The position numbers were made by a program, and so were the translations under genes. DNA of 64,000 nt from the NCBI RefSeq assembly GCF_014200435.1, contig NZ_JACHBR010000001.1:3813501-3877500 (forward strand). Direction: 5' to 3'. The stretch is from Sphaerisporangium krabiense (GTDB taxonomy: Bacteria; Actinomycetota; Actinomycetes; Streptosporangiales; Streptosporangiaceae). The notes below the pieces were generated by a model. It saw nothing but the letters and a program-made list of their open reading frames with translations, made no database searches and had not been told where the DNA came from. Every line of letters begins with the position of its first letter. Within the stretch, counting starts at the first letter, position 1. This document shows positions 51,286-60,008 of the stretch, in pieces.

Positions 51286-51861
51286 ATGAGCGACCCGTCC
51301 GTTTACCACGTCAGCGACCCACGGACCCTGAAGGCGGTGGCCCATCCGCTGCGCGTGCGGCTGCTCGGCGCGCTGCGCCTCGAAGGGCCCGCGACCGCCA
51401 CGGAGCTCGCGGCCCGGTTCGGCGAGAGCTCCGGCTCGACCAGCTACCACCTGCGGCAGCTCGCCAAGTACGGCTTCGTCGAGGAGGACCCCGAGCAGCG
51501 GGACGCGCGCGAGCGCCGCTGGCGGTCCGTCCACCGGTACACCGCCTGGAACGAGCTCGAACTCGGCGGCACCCCCGAGGGCCGCGAGGCCGCGGGCTTC
51601 ATGCGCGACCGCCAGTTCGAGGTGTTCGTCCGCGACCGCGAGGGGTTCGAGCGCGACCGCGAGTCCTGGGGACCCGCCTGGGTCGAGGCCGCGGGCATGT
51701 CGGACGACATGGTGCGGATGACCCCCGAGACGCTCGGCCGCCTTTATGAGCGGGTGGACGCGCTGATCCGCGAGCTAGAAGCGGAGGACGCCGGCAAGCC
51801 GGGCGCCGAGCGCGTGTCGATCCACCTGGCCGCCTTCCCGACGCGGGGGTACAACGGATGA
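51286..51861 (+). CDS. ArsR-like winged-helix regulator
   Basis: A 191-residue regulator. The N-terminal winged helix covers about 10-90: DPRTLKAVAHPLRVRLLGAL, then ATATELAARFGESSGSTSYHLRQLAKYGFV and the wing RERRWRSVHRY. The C-terminal half is helical and charged (FVRDREGFERDRESWGP), probably a dimerisation or effector domain; no metal-site cysteines are present. ATG 51286 lies just after the 42-bp palindrome, so autorepression is likely. Its stop overlaps the MFS start (ATGA, 51858-51861), marking a regulator-transporter operon. Its ligand may be a drug or metabolite exported by that transporter (inference). Confidence 0.88.
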   Translation: MSDPSVYHVSDPRTLKAVAHPLRVRLLGALRLEGPATATELAARFGESSGSTSYHLRQLAKYGFVEEDPEQRDARERRWRSVHRYTAWNELELGGTPEGREAAGFMRDRQFEVFVRDREGFERDRESWGPAWVEAAGMSDDMVRMTPETLGRLYERVDALIRELEAEDAGKPGAERVSIHLAAFPTRGYNG

Positions 51862-53123
51862 CCGGCCTCGCCGCCGCGGCGGCCCCCGTGCTCTCGCCCC
51901 GCGCCGCCTTACGCAGGTACGGCCTGATCAGCGCGCTGACCTGGCTCCCGCCCGGGCTCATGATGGCCTCGATGATCCTGCTGATGTCCTCGCGCGGCCT
52001 CGGCCTGGCGCAGATCGGCGTCGTGATGTCCTGCTACTCGGTGGTCGTCGTGATCCTGGAGCTGCCCACGGGCGGGCTGGCCGACGTGCTCGGACGGCGG
52101 GCCGTGCTCGCCGTCGCCGCCCTGTTCATGGTGGCGGGCATGGGCCTGCTGGCCGTCGCGGCCTCCTTCCCGGCGTTCCTGGCGGCCTCGGTGCTCAAGG
52201 GCGTGGCCCGCGCCCTGTCCAGCGGGCCGCCTCAGGCGTGGTACGTGGACACCCTGCACGCGGCCGAGGGGCGGGACGCCGACCTCAAGCCCGGCCTGGC
52301 CAGGGGGAGCGCCATGAGCAGCGCGTCGCTGTGCGTGGGCACGCTGGGCGGCGGCACGCTGCCGCTGCTCGTGCCCTGGGGCCTCGCGGCGCCGATGGTC
52401 GCGGCCTCGGCCGCGGCGGTCGCGCTGTTCGTGGTCGTGGTGGTCGCGATGCCCGAGCCCCCGCACCCGCGTCCCTCGCTGCGGTCGGTGCTGCGGGACG
52501 TGCCGCGCACCATGCGGGCGGGGGTGCGGCTCGGCGTTGCCGACCGGGGGCTGCGGCGGCTGCTGCTGGTGGCCTTCGCGCTGGGAGTCGCGCTCAGCTC
52601 CGTCGAGATGCTGACCCCCGGCAGGCTCGGCGACCTGACCGGCGACCCGGAGTTGGCGAGCTTCGTCTACGGCCTGGTGGCGGCGGCGGGCTTCGGCGCC
52701 AGCGCCGTCGGGGCCGGGATCGCCCCCCGGGTGGTGCGGCTGCTCGGGGGGCCGGTGGCCGCGGCGATCGGCGGGACGGCGCTCACGGCGGGCGCGATCG
52801 GCGCGCTGGCGGCCTCGGTGTCGCTGTCGGGGGCCGCGGGCGTCGCCGTCACGATCGGGGCGTACATGGTGATGTTCGCCGCGGGCGCGGTGCCCGAGCT
52901 GGTGCGCAACGAGATGATGCACCGGCGGGTCGGCGCCTCGCGCCGCGCCACGCTGATGTCGGTCGACTCGCTGCAGCTCCAGTTCGGCGGGATGTCGGCC
53001 ACGCTCGGCCTCGGCCTGCTGGTCTCCCGCACCGGCCTCGGGGCCGGGTGGGCCGTGGTCGCCGCGCTGATGCTCGTCTCGGCCCTGCTGTACGTCCGGC
53101 TGCCTCAGGAACACCCCTCTTAG
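51858..53123 (+). CDS. MFS transporter
   Basis: A 421-residue major facilitator with about twelve membrane helices. The motif A-like loop between helices 2 and 3 is LPTGGLADVLGRRAVLAVAALF. A cytoplasmic loop rich in charged residues separates the halves near residues 205-235 (RSVLRDVPRTMRAG). It is translationally coupled to the ArsR regulator by an ATGA overlap. Drug or metabolite efflux is the likely role given the regulator, but the substrate is unknown. Confidence 0.88.
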   Translation: MTGLAAAAAPVLSPRAALRRYGLISALTWLPPGLMMASMILLMSSRGLGLAQIGVVMSCYSVVVVILELPTGGLADVLGRRAVLAVAALFMVAGMGLLAVAASFPAFLAASVLKGVARALSSGPPQAWYVDTLHAAEGRDADLKPGLARGSAMSSASLCVGTLGGGTLPLLVPWGLAAPMVAASAAAVALFVVVVVAMPEPPHPRPSLRSVLRDVPRTMRAGVRLGVADRGLRRLLLVAFALGVALSSVEMLTPGRLGDLTGDPELASFVYGLVAAAGFGASAVGAGIAPRVVRLLGGPVAAAIGGTALTAGAIGALAASVSLSGAAGVAVTIGAYMVMFAAGAVPELVRNEMMHRRVGASRRATLMSVDSLQLQFGGMSATLGLGLLVSRTGLGAGWAVVAALMLVSALLYVRLPQEHPS

Positions 53124-53185
53124 AACAACATTCGGTCCCCGGTGCACAATCGTGTGGATGGCGGCACATGGGACAAGGAGCCGGA

Positions 53186-54283
53186 ATGCGGGATCAGGTT
53201 ACGGAGCCGGAGCGTCGCGAGCAGCCGAAGAGAAGGGTGACGCCGGCCAACCCGGCGCAGAGGGAGGCGTGGCAGGGCGGCGCCATGCCCGCCGTCGAGC
53301 AGGTGCGCCCGGGCCTGTGGTCCATCCCGGTGCCGATCCCGATCAACCCGCTCAGGTACGTCCTGGTCTACGCCCTGGAGCTGCCGGACGGCGTCGCGAT
53401 CATCGACGCGGGCTGGAACACCGATGAGGCGTACGCGGCGCTGTCCGACGGGCTCGGCGTCGCCGGGTACGCGATGGGCGACGTGCGCGCGGTGCTGGTG
53501 ACGCACATCCACCCCGACCACTACGGGCTCGCCGGGAGGGTGCGGGAGAACTCGGGCGCCTGGATCGGCCTGCACCCGGCCGACGCCCGGCTGCTGCGCG
53601 AGCGCTACGACGAGCCGGAGATCGAGACGCTGGTCGCGCGGCAGCGCGCGATGCTGGCGCGCTCGGGCGTGCCGCCGCTGACCGCCGACGAGCTGTCCCA
53701 GGCGTCCATGGCGATCCGCGACCACGTCTCGATGGCCAGGCCCGACCGGCTGATCGAGGACGGCTCGGACCTGGGCCTGCCCGGCTGGGACCTGCGGCCG
53801 GTGTGGACGCCCGGCCACTCGCCCGGCCACCTGTGCTTCGTGTCGCCGTCGCGCCGCGTGCTCTTCTCCGGCGACCACGTGCTCGCGCGCATCACGCCCA
53901 TCGTCGCCGTCCACCCCCAGTCGGCCCCGAACCCGCTGGCCGACTACCTGGACGCGCTGGCGGCCGTCGGGCGCTTCGAGGTGGACGAGGTGCTGCCCGC
54001 GCACGAGTACCGCTTCCTGGAGCTGGCCGAGCGGGTCGACGACGTGATCGCCCACCATGAGCGGCGGCTGGCCGAGATCGAGGCGGCGGTGGCCGCCGCC
54101 GACGGCGTCGCGTGCTGGGACGTCACGACCCGGCTGACCTGGTCGCGGCCGTGGGAGTCGATTCCGTCGTTCATGCGCAGGGCCGCGACCAACGAGACGC
54201 TCGCCCACCTGGTGTACCTGGAGGCGCGGGGACGGGTGCGGTGCGTGCCCGGTGAGCCGGACCTGTGGTACCGGGACGCATGA
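53186..54283 (+). CDS. Metallo-beta-lactamase-fold hydrolase
   Basis: A 365-residue MBL-fold protein. The metal motif THIHPDHYG (HxHxDH) is near residue 112, followed by GHSPGHLCF (third metal His), the bridging Asp in LFSGDHVL, and the last His in LPAHEYRF. The C-terminal winged-helix-like extension (about 270-365) resembles the LACTB2-type tail. ATG 53186 has AAGGAG five bases before it. It follows the MFS gene by 62 bp on the same strand and may be co-transcribed. The substrate cannot be read; a thioesterase, glyoxalase or nuclease role is possible within this fold. Confidence 0.88.
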   Translation: MRDQVTEPERREQPKRRVTPANPAQREAWQGGAMPAVEQVRPGLWSIPVPIPINPLRYVLVYALELPDGVAIIDAGWNTDEAYAALSDGLGVAGYAMGDVRAVLVTHIHPDHYGLAGRVRENSGAWIGLHPADARLLRERYDEPEIETLVARQRAMLARSGVPPLTADELSQASMAIRDHVSMARPDRLIEDGSDLGLPGWDLRPVWTPGHSPGHLCFVSPSRRVLFSGDHVLARITPIVAVHPQSAPNPLADYLDALAAVGRFEVDEVLPAHEYRFLELAERVDDVIAHHERRLAEIEAAVAAADGVACWDVTTRLTWSRPWESIPSFMRRAATNETLAHLVYLEARGRVRCVPGEPDLWYRDA

Positions 54284-54310
54284 TATTCCATGGAATACAA
54301 GTAGGGAATA

Positions 54311-54339
54311 TTGACATTACGGTTCGGTCTACGTAGTTT
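54311..54339 (+). promoter_or_regulatory. Promoter of the leader peptide / reductase operon
   Basis: TTGACA at 54311-54316, a 17-bp spacer, then TAGTTT at 54334-54339. The expected transcription start, about seven bases after the -10, falls on the ATG of the leader peptide at 54346, predicting a leaderless mRNA. Confidence 0.65.
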
Positions 54340-54345
54340 TCGAGC

Positions 54346-54420
54346 ATGAGCCAGAAGCCCCTGACCCGGCGCCTCCACGTGGATCTCGGCCACGTCGCCG
54401 GTGCCCAGTGTCGCCGCTGA
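54346..54420 (+). CDS. Leader peptide upstream of flavin reductase operon
   Basis: A 24-codon open frame starting MSQKPLTRRLHVDLGHVAGA and ending CRR before TGA. The LTRR-x-HVDL-x-x-V pattern with a terminal Cys-Arg-Arg is the form of actinobacterial putative leader peptides that precede sulfur and cysteine metabolism genes. Ribosome stalling at the Cys codon when cysteine is scarce would control the downstream genes (inference from that class). The start coincides with the predicted transcription start. It lies 96 bp before the SsuE-like gene. Confidence 0.75.
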   Translation: MSQKPLTRRLHVDLGHVAGAQCRR

Positions 54421-54516
54421 GACGCGCTGACAAGGGCAATCTCTGCACTCTGGCGTCCGGCCCGCGTGGCGGGGCGCCGTCGCGGCGACCGGGAGACGAT
54501 GAATGGTGAGCGACAG

Positions 54517-55032
54517 ATGAGTTTCGTGACATTAGTGGGCAACCCCCGAGAAGGCTCGCGGACGCGGACGGCCGCCGAGCACGCGGCCGAGCTGGTGGCC
54601 GGACGGCTCGGCTACTCCGGCAAGCGCGAGGTGATCGACCTGGCGGGCCTGGCCCCGCGGCTGCTCGATCCCCAACCCCCGGCCGAGGTCCGCGAGGCGC
54701 TGGACCTGGTCGCCGCCGCCAAGGTGCTGGTGGTGGCGAGCCCCACCTACAAGGCCACCTACACCGGCCTGCTGAAGGTCTTCCTCGACCGGCTCAAGCC
54801 CGACGCCCTGGCCGGCGTGACCGCGCTGCCGATCCTCGTCATGGGCGACCCCAAGCACTCCCTCGCCGTCGAGACCCACCTGCGGCCGCTGCTGGTCGAG
54901 CTGGGCGCCACCGTGCCGACCCCCGGCCTGGCCCTGCTCGAAGCCGACATCGCGGCGCCCGAGGAGGTGCTGGGCCGGTGGGCGGACCGCATCGCGCCGC
55001 AGATAGCACTGAAGGAGGGCGCGAGCGCATGA
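54517..55032 (+). CDS. NAD(P)H-dependent FMN reductase, SsuE-like
   Basis: A 171-residue flavodoxin-fold reductase. The FMN-phosphate loop GNPREGSRTRTAAEHAAE is near residues 8-25 and the isoalloxazine loop VVASPTYKATYTGLLKVFLD is near 75-94. These enzymes supply reduced FMN to monooxygenases such as alkanesulfonate monooxygenase. The leader peptide upstream supports a sulfur-assimilation role. ATG 54517 is chosen over an in-frame ATG at 54499, with GGTGAG upstream. It overlaps the next gene by four bases (ATGA, 55029-55032). No sulfonate transporter or SsuD gene is in view. Confidence 0.88.
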   Translation: MSFVTLVGNPREGSRTRTAAEHAAELVAGRLGYSGKREVIDLAGLAPRLLDPQPPAEVREALDLVAAAKVLVVASPTYKATYTGLLKVFLDRLKPDALAGVTALPILVMGDPKHSLAVETHLRPLLVELGATVPTPGLALLEADIAAPEEVLGRWADRIAPQIALKEGASA

Positions 55033-55547
55033 CCGAGACCCTGCCCGACGCGGCGCGCGGCGCGGCCGTCGACAACCAGCGGTTCCGCGAGGCGCTGGCC
55101 GTCCACGCGGCCGGGGTCGTCGTCGTGACCGCGAGGACCGGCGGTGTGCCGGTCGGCCTCACCGCGACCTCGTTCTCCTCCGTCAGCCTCAACCCGCCGC
55201 TCGTCTCCTTCTACGTCGACCAGTCCTCCACGACATGGCCCTCGCTGCGGCAGGCCGAGAGCTTCGCGGTGAACGTCCTGGCCAGCGACCAGGCCGAGCT
55301 GGCGTCCCGCTTCGCCCGCAAGGGCGTCGACAGGTTCGCCGCGCCGACGAGCTGGCGGCCGGGGCCGCGCGGGGTGCCGCTGCTGGACGGCGTCTCGGCG
55401 CACCTGGTCTGCGAGCCGCACAGCACCGCCGAGATCGGCGACCACATCCTGGTCGTCGGCCTGGTCACCCGCACCGAGATCGGCTCGCCCGGCCGTCCCC
55501 TCATCTACCACCAGGGCAGGTTCGGCCGGTTCACCCCGCACTCCTGA
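55029..55547 (+). CDS. Flavin reductase-domain protein
   Basis: A 172-residue split-barrel flavin reductase of the HpaC/NTAB family. Signatures include FREALAVHAAGVVVVTARTGG, GLTATSFSSVSLNPPLVSFYV and FAVNVLASDQ, with the C-terminal GDHILVVGLV and RPLIYHQGRFGRF. It reduces free FMN or FAD with NAD(P)H for partner monooxygenases. It is translationally coupled to the SsuE-like gene, giving two different flavin reductases in one operon behind a presumed Cys leader peptide. Confidence 0.9.
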   Translation: MTETLPDAARGAAVDNQRFREALAVHAAGVVVVTARTGGVPVGLTATSFSSVSLNPPLVSFYVDQSSTTWPSLRQAESFAVNVLASDQAELASRFARKGVDRFAAPTSWRPGPRGVPLLDGVSAHLVCEPHSTAEIGDHILVVGLVTRTEIGSPGRPLIYHQGRFGRFTPHS

Positions 55548-55569
55548 CCCTGGCCGCCCGTCCCGGCGG

Positions 55570-56628
55570 TCACGCCAGCCGTGCCGTGCCCCGGCCGGTG
55601 GCGAGCGGGAGGTCCAGGACGGTGCGGATGCCGGGCGGCGACGCGCAGACCGCCGCGATCGAGTTGACGGCGTGCGCCGCCGCCCCGGCGAGCCCGTGGG
55701 AGACCTCGTCGATCGTGATCAGCATCTGCGGGCGGCCCTCGATGTGGAGGGCGAACCCCGGCTCCGGCCAGCGGCGCACCTTGGCGGCGTCGGCCTTGTA
55801 GACGCACTCGACCGTCATGAACGGCCGGCCCTTGACCAGGCCGGAGAAGATCCACCGGGAGGCGCAGACCGTGCCGGGCAGCACCACGCCCGCGGTGACC
55901 TCGAACTGCTCGGCCGCCAGCTCGTACTCGTCGGTCTCCTCGACCTCGTCGAGCCTGACGCCGAGCGCGCCCGCCACGAGCTGGACGCTCTCGGAGAACA
56001 GCGCCCGCTGCACGTTGCGGAACGGGCGCACCGCCACCGCGTAGTCTTTCGGGGCGCGGCCGAAGCCGATCAGGTCCATGACGATCTGCCGCGAAGGATG
56101 CCCGAGGAAGTCGGAGGACTCGCGGACGTAGATGTGGTCCAGGCGCGCCGAGAGGCCGCTCAGCGCCAAGGGGAGGAAGTCGCTCATGAACCCCGGGTTG
56201 ATGCCGGTGCCGTACACCGAGGCGCCGCCCTTCCGGCACGCCGACTCCAGGCGGTCGACCACGGCGGGCCCGTAGACCTGCGGGTAGATGAAGCCGGTGG
56301 TGGTGATCACGTTCTTGCCCGAGGAGAGGATCGCGCAGACCGTCTCCAGGTCGGCGGCGTAGTCGCCTCCGAAGTACGCCGCCGGCAGCGGCATGTGCAG
56401 CACGCAGTCGGCGTCGAGGGCGAGGACCGCGTCGACGTCGTCGCCGCACAGCACCCCGCACTCGGGCAGGCCCACGAGCGGCCCCGCGTCCAGCCCGACC
56501 TTGTCGGGGTCGTACACCAGCACGCCGGCCAGCCGGAACTCCGGCCGGGTGAGGACGCTTCGGAGCGCGTAGCTGCCGACGGCCCCGGTGGCCCACTGGA
56601 TCACGCGGAGGGGCGGCTGTGCGGGCAT
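55570..56628 (-). CDS. DapB-like NAD(P)-dependent dehydrogenase
   Basis: A 352-residue protein resembling dihydrodipicolinate reductase-like and 2,4-diaminopentanoate dehydrogenase-type enzymes. The Rossmann start RVIQWATGAVGSYALRSVL is followed by ADCVLHMPLPAAYFG, KNVITTTGFIYPQ and YGTGINPGFMSDFLPL. The C-terminal domain is not DapB-like enough to assign lysine biosynthesis. Such proteins occur near steroid and lipid catabolic genes in actinobacteria. ATG 56628 has GGAGG four bases upstream. It ends 22 bp from the convergent flavin reductase gene. Confidence 0.82.
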   Translation of the reverse strand: MPAQPPLRVIQWATGAVGSYALRSVLTRPEFRLAGVLVYDPDKVGLDAGPLVGLPECGVLCGDDVDAVLALDADCVLHMPLPAAYFGGDYAADLETVCAILSSGKNVITTTGFIYPQVYGPAVVDRLESACRKGGASVYGTGINPGFMSDFLPLALSGLSARLDHIYVRESSDFLGHPSRQIVMDLIGFGRAPKDYAVAVRPFRNVQRALFSESVQLVAGALGVRLDEVEETDEYELAAEQFEVTAGVVLPGTVCASRWIFSGLVKGRPFMTVECVYKADAAKVRRWPEPGFALHIEGRPQMLITIDEVSHGLAGAAAHAVNSIAAVCASPPGIRTVLDLPLATGRGTARLA

Positions 56629-56867
56629 GCGGCCTCCAGCCGGGGAGAACGGTGGGGCCATGGGAAGTGGGGCCGACGCTGACCCAGGCCCTGCGGGGGG
56701 AGAAACTCTAGCAGAATTCGATGTGTCTGATCACTATCCGCTACGTGACGCCCTGTCGCCGTAAGTGCGGGGCGGAGCGGGGCCTCGGAAGAGGGCGGAT
56801 ATCGTGTGCTCACCAGAGGGATGTTCTCCTGACGCGCTGGTGAGGCGCTCCTCGAAGGGTGGGCGGC

Positions 56868-57764
56868 ATGGCAGACCTGAGGTTCGACGGCAAGGTCGCG
56901 GTCGTGACGGGCGCCGGGCACGGCCTCGGCCGTTCGCACGCGCTCATGCTCGCGGCGCGCGGCGCGAACGTCGTCGTCAACGACCTCGGCGGGGCGCTGG
57001 ACGGCACCGGCGCCTCGACGGGACCGGCCGCCGAGGTGGTCGAGCTGATCGCCAAGGACGGCGGGCGCGCGGTGGCCAACGCCGACGACGTCTCCACGCC
57101 CGAGGGCGCCGACGCCCTGATCCGGACCGCGCTGGACGTCTTCGGCCGGGTGGACGTCGTGGTCAACAACGCGGGCATCCTGCGGGACAAGTCCTTCGGC
57201 AAGATGACGGTCGAGGAGTTCGACGCCGTGCTCGCCGTGCACGCCCGCGGCTCGTTCCTGGTCAGCCGGGCCGCCTTCCCGCACATGAAGGAGCAGGGGT
57301 ACGGCCGCATCGTCAACACCTCCTCGCCGTCCGGGCTGTTCGGCAACTTCGGGCAGGCCAACTACGCCACGGCCAAGATGGGCCTGGTCGGCCTGACCAA
57401 GACGCTGGGCATCGAGGGCGCCCGCGCGGGGATCAAGGCCAACGCCATCGCGCCGATGGCCTGGACGCGGATGACCGAGACGCTGTTCCCCGCCGAGTAC
57501 GCGCGGAAGCTGGGCCCGGAGAAGGTGAGCCCGCTGGTCGTCTTCCTCGCGCACGAGAGCTGCCCGACCTCCGGCGAGGTCTTCAGCGTGGGCGCGGGGC
57601 GGGTGGCCCGCGTGTTCGTGGCCGAGGGGCCGGGCTGGCGGGCCGACGACCCGAGCGCCGAGGCGATCCGCGACAACTGGGACGCGATCCTGGCCGAGCA
57701 GCCGTATCTCCAGCCGACCACGCTGGGCGAGCAGTGGGGCGCGTCGCTCAAAGAGATGCTCTGA
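56868..57764 (+). CDS. SDR oxidoreductase, 3-hydroxyacyl-CoA dehydrogenase-like
   Basis: A 298-residue short-chain dehydrogenase of the type found in peroxisomal multifunctional enzyme 2. The cofactor loop is VVTGAGHGLGRSHALML, then NNAGILRDKSF, Ser in VNTSSPSGLFG and the catalytic YATAK. The extended DLGGALDGTG segment after the second strand is characteristic of that subgroup. It probably acts on a beta-hydroxyacyl-CoA, perhaps from fatty acid or steroid breakdown. It is convergent with the zinc alcohol dehydrogenase gene, with a strong hairpin between. Confidence 0.9.
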   Translation: MADLRFDGKVAVVTGAGHGLGRSHALMLAARGANVVVNDLGGALDGTGASTGPAAEVVELIAKDGGRAVANADDVSTPEGADALIRTALDVFGRVDVVVNNAGILRDKSFGKMTVEEFDAVLAVHARGSFLVSRAAFPHMKEQGYGRIVNTSSPSGLFGNFGQANYATAKMGLVGLTKTLGIEGARAGIKANAIAPMAWTRMTETLFPAEYARKLGPEKVSPLVVFLAHESCPTSGEVFSVGAGRVARVFVAEGPGWRADDPSAEAIRDNWDAILAEQPYLQPTTLGEQWGASLKEML

Positions 57765-57777
57765 GGCGTCACGGGGG

Positions 57778-57810
57778 CTCCCCGGGCCGGATCACGCGCG
57801 GCCCGGGGAG
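57778..57810. terminator. Bidirectional terminator between SDR and alcohol dehydrogenase genes
   Basis: Perfect 12-bp stem, CTCCCCGGGCCG and CGGCCCGGGGAG, with a 9-nt loop, lying between the two convergent stop codons (57764 and 57815). Confidence 0.8.
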
Positions 57811-57814
57811 GGCT

Positions 57815-58900
57815 TCAGTCGAAGAGCACGACCTGGCGCAGCACCTCGCCGCCCCGCAGCGCGGCCACGGCCTCGTTGAGGTCGGTGATCCCGATCCGCG
57901 AGCTGATCATGCTCTCCAGGTCGAGCCTGCCGGCCTTCCACAGGTTCACCAGGAACGGGAAGTCCCGCCGGACGTCGCTGCCGCCGTACAGCGAGCTGAG
58001 CAGGTTCTTGCCCTCGAACAGCAGGCTGAACGCCGACAGCGGCACCAGGTCGTCCATGGCCCCGGCGCCGACCACGATCACGTCGCCGCCGCGCCGGGTC
58101 GCCTGCCAGGCGGACATGATCGAGGCCGACCGGCCCACGGCCTCGAAGCCGTAGTCGAACCCCTGGCCGCCGGTGAGCGCGGCCAGGGCCTCGGGGAGCC
58201 GGTCGGGGGTGCAGACGTCGGTGGCGCCGACCTTCATGGCCAGCTCGTGCTTGGAGGTCAGCGGGTCCACCGCGAGGATCCTCGTCGCCCCGGAGATCCG
58301 CGCGCCCTGGATCACCGCCAGCCCGACGCCGCCGCAGCCGATCACCGCCACGCTCGTGCCCGGCCTGACCTTCGCGGTGTTGACCACCGCGCCGACGCCG
58401 GTCGTGACGCCGCAGCCGATCAGCGCCGCCACCTCGTACGGCACGTCGGGGTCCACCTTGATCGCGCCCTGCCAGGGCACCACGATCTCCTCCGCCCACG
58501 TGCCGCAGCCGGTCATCCCGTACGCCGGGGTGTCCCCGCCGAAGCGGAACCTGGCCAGCGAGAAGCTCTGGACGAGGTAGGTGGTGCACAGGTAGGGCTG
58601 GCCTCCGACGCAGCTCGCGCACGTCTCACAGGCGGGGGTCCAGTTCACGATGACGTGGTCGCCCGGCCGGACCGAGGTGACCTGGTCGCCGGTCTCCAGG
58701 ACCTCGCCCGCGCCCTCGTGCCCCGGGATCACCGGCAGCGGCATGGGCAGCACGCCGGACATCACCGACAGGTCCGAGTGGCAGACGCCGGTCGCCTTGA
58801 TCTTCACGCGGACGTCCGACGGCCCCACCGGGGTCAGGGTCACGTCATCGCGGATGTCCAGCCTGTCGTCGCCGGCGGCGTGCAGCAGGGCGGCTCGCAT
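57815..58900 (-). CDS. Zinc-dependent alcohol dehydrogenase
   Basis: A 361-residue class III-like alcohol dehydrogenase. Catalytic zinc ligands are in TGVCHSDLSVMSG and PGHEGAGEV, the structural zinc cysteines are in CETCASCVGGQPYLC, and the Rossmann motif is AVIGCGGVGLAVIQGA. The MycoS/NAD-type layout is like NDMA-dependent or broad-range actinobacterial alcohol dehydrogenases. ATG 58900 has GGAGG upstream. It is downstream of a ferredoxin gene on the same strand (39 bp), a pairing seen near cytochrome P450 and steroid or alcohol catabolic genes, though no P450 is visible here. Confidence 0.92.
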   Translation of the reverse strand: MRAALLHAAGDDRLDIRDDVTLTPVGPSDVRVKIKATGVCHSDLSVMSGVLPMPLPVIPGHEGAGEVLETGDQVTSVRPGDHVIVNWTPACETCASCVGGQPYLCTTYLVQSFSLARFRFGGDTPAYGMTGCGTWAEEIVVPWQGAIKVDPDVPYEVAALIGCGVTTGVGAVVNTAKVRPGTSVAVIGCGGVGLAVIQGARISGATRILAVDPLTSKHELAMKVGATDVCTPDRLPEALAALTGGQGFDYGFEAVGRSASIMSAWQATRRGGDVIVVGAGAMDDLVPLSAFSLLFEGKNLLSSLYGGSDVRRDFPFLVNLWKAGRLDLESMISSRIGITDLNEAVAALRGGEVLRQVVLFD

Positions 58901-58939
58901 GCGGGAGACCTCCAATGGGGTGGCCGGGGTGGCGGGTGC

Positions 58940-59134
58940 TCACTCGTCGTGGAGGGAGAGCGCGGCCTTGGGGCAGGAGCGTATGGCGTGGCGCACGCGG
59001 TCGAGCGCCTCCGGCGGCGGCTCGGGCAGCAGGACGTGCAGGTTGTCGTCCTCGTCGACCTCGAAGACGTCGGGCGCCAGGCCCATGCAGACGGCGTTGG
59101 CCTCGCAGACGTCGTAGTCCACCCTGATCTTCAT
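58940..59134 (-). CDS. Single-cluster ferredoxin (3Fe-4S type)
   Basis: A 64-residue ferredoxin. Cys10 and Cys16 in DVCEANAVCMG and Cys54 in RSCPKAALSL form the three-cysteine pattern of 3Fe-4S ferredoxins that serve cytochrome P450s. The acidic middle DVFEVDEDDN is typical. It is probably co-transcribed with the following alcohol dehydrogenase gene. Its redox partner is not in the window. Confidence 0.9.
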   Translation of the reverse strand: MKIRVDYDVCEANAVCMGLAPDVFEVDEDDNLHVLLPEPPPEALDRVRHAIRSCPKAALSLHDE

Positions 59135-59358
59135 CGGGCCTCCTCGCGGTGTGGTCGTGACGCGAGCTTAGGCCGGAGCGGCGGGGGAGGGGGCGCACGC
59201 TCGCCCAGCGGGCCAAGTAGAACACGTTCCACCTGGGCGGGCAAGGCTCGTTCGGAATGTTGTTCTGCGCTGTTCCGGCCAAGGCCGGGGGCACGGTTCC
59301 GGGTGTTCGCACGTTGTAGGTAGGGTGCAGCAGCGTTGCCGTATTCGAGGGAAAAATC

Positions 59359-60000
59359 ATGACTGACATGTCCTTCCCGCCGGACCTGCGCTACGCGGCC
59401 GAACGGGCCAAGGGCTTCATGCCCGCGAACGAAGGGCTGGCGCTCTTCGAGACCGCGTGCGCCTACGGCCCGATGGGGCCGATCTGCGAGATCGGCACCT
59501 ACTGCGGCAAGTCGGCGATCTACCTCGGGGCGGCGGCCCGCGAGACGGGGTCCGTCGTCTTCACCGTCGACCACCACCGGGGCTCGGAGGAGATCCAGCC
59601 CGGCTGGGCCCACCACGACCCCACCCTCATGGACCCCCGCTTCGGCAAGATGGACTCCCTGCCGTTCTTCCGTACGGCCATCGCGTCGGCCGGCCTGGAG
59701 GAGCAGGTCATCGCCGTCGTCGGGCGCTCGGAGACGGTCGCGCGCCACTGGCGCACCCCGCTCGCCATGCTCTTCATCGACGGCGGCCACTCCGAGGAGC
59801 CGGTCACCCAGGACTACGAGGGCTGGGCGCCCCACGTCATCCCCGGCGGCGCCCTGGTCTTCCACGACATCTACCCCGACCCCGGCAAGGGCGGCCAGGC
59901 CCCCTACCGCGTCTTCCAGCGCGCCCTCGCCACCGGCGACTACAAGGAGACCCGCGCCGAAGGCTCCCTGCGCGTCCTGGAACGCGTCCTCACCCCCTGA
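59359..60000 (+). CDS. Class I SAM-dependent methyltransferase-like protein
   Basis: A 213-residue protein of the Methyltransf_24 type. The SAM-binding motif I is ICEIGTYCGKSAIYLGAA, followed by the acidic end of strand 2 in FTVDHHRG and the DGGHSEEPVTQDYEGW block typical of the family. ATG 59359 follows GAGGGA. It is divergent from the ferredoxin gene and stands alone before the flavin monooxygenase, with which it converges nine bases apart. The methyl acceptor is unknown, and some members of the family are not methyltransferases. Confidence 0.85.
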   Translation: MTDMSFPPDLRYAAERAKGFMPANEGLALFETACAYGPMGPICEIGTYCGKSAIYLGAAARETGSVVFTVDHHRGSEEIQPGWAHHDPTLMDPRFGKMDSLPFFRTAIASAGLEEQVIAVVGRSETVARHWRTPLAMLFIDGGHSEEPVTQDYEGWAPHVIPGGALVFHDIYPDPGKGGQAPYRVFQRALATGDYKETRAEGSLRVLERVLTP

Positions 60001-60008
60001 CGCCTCCT

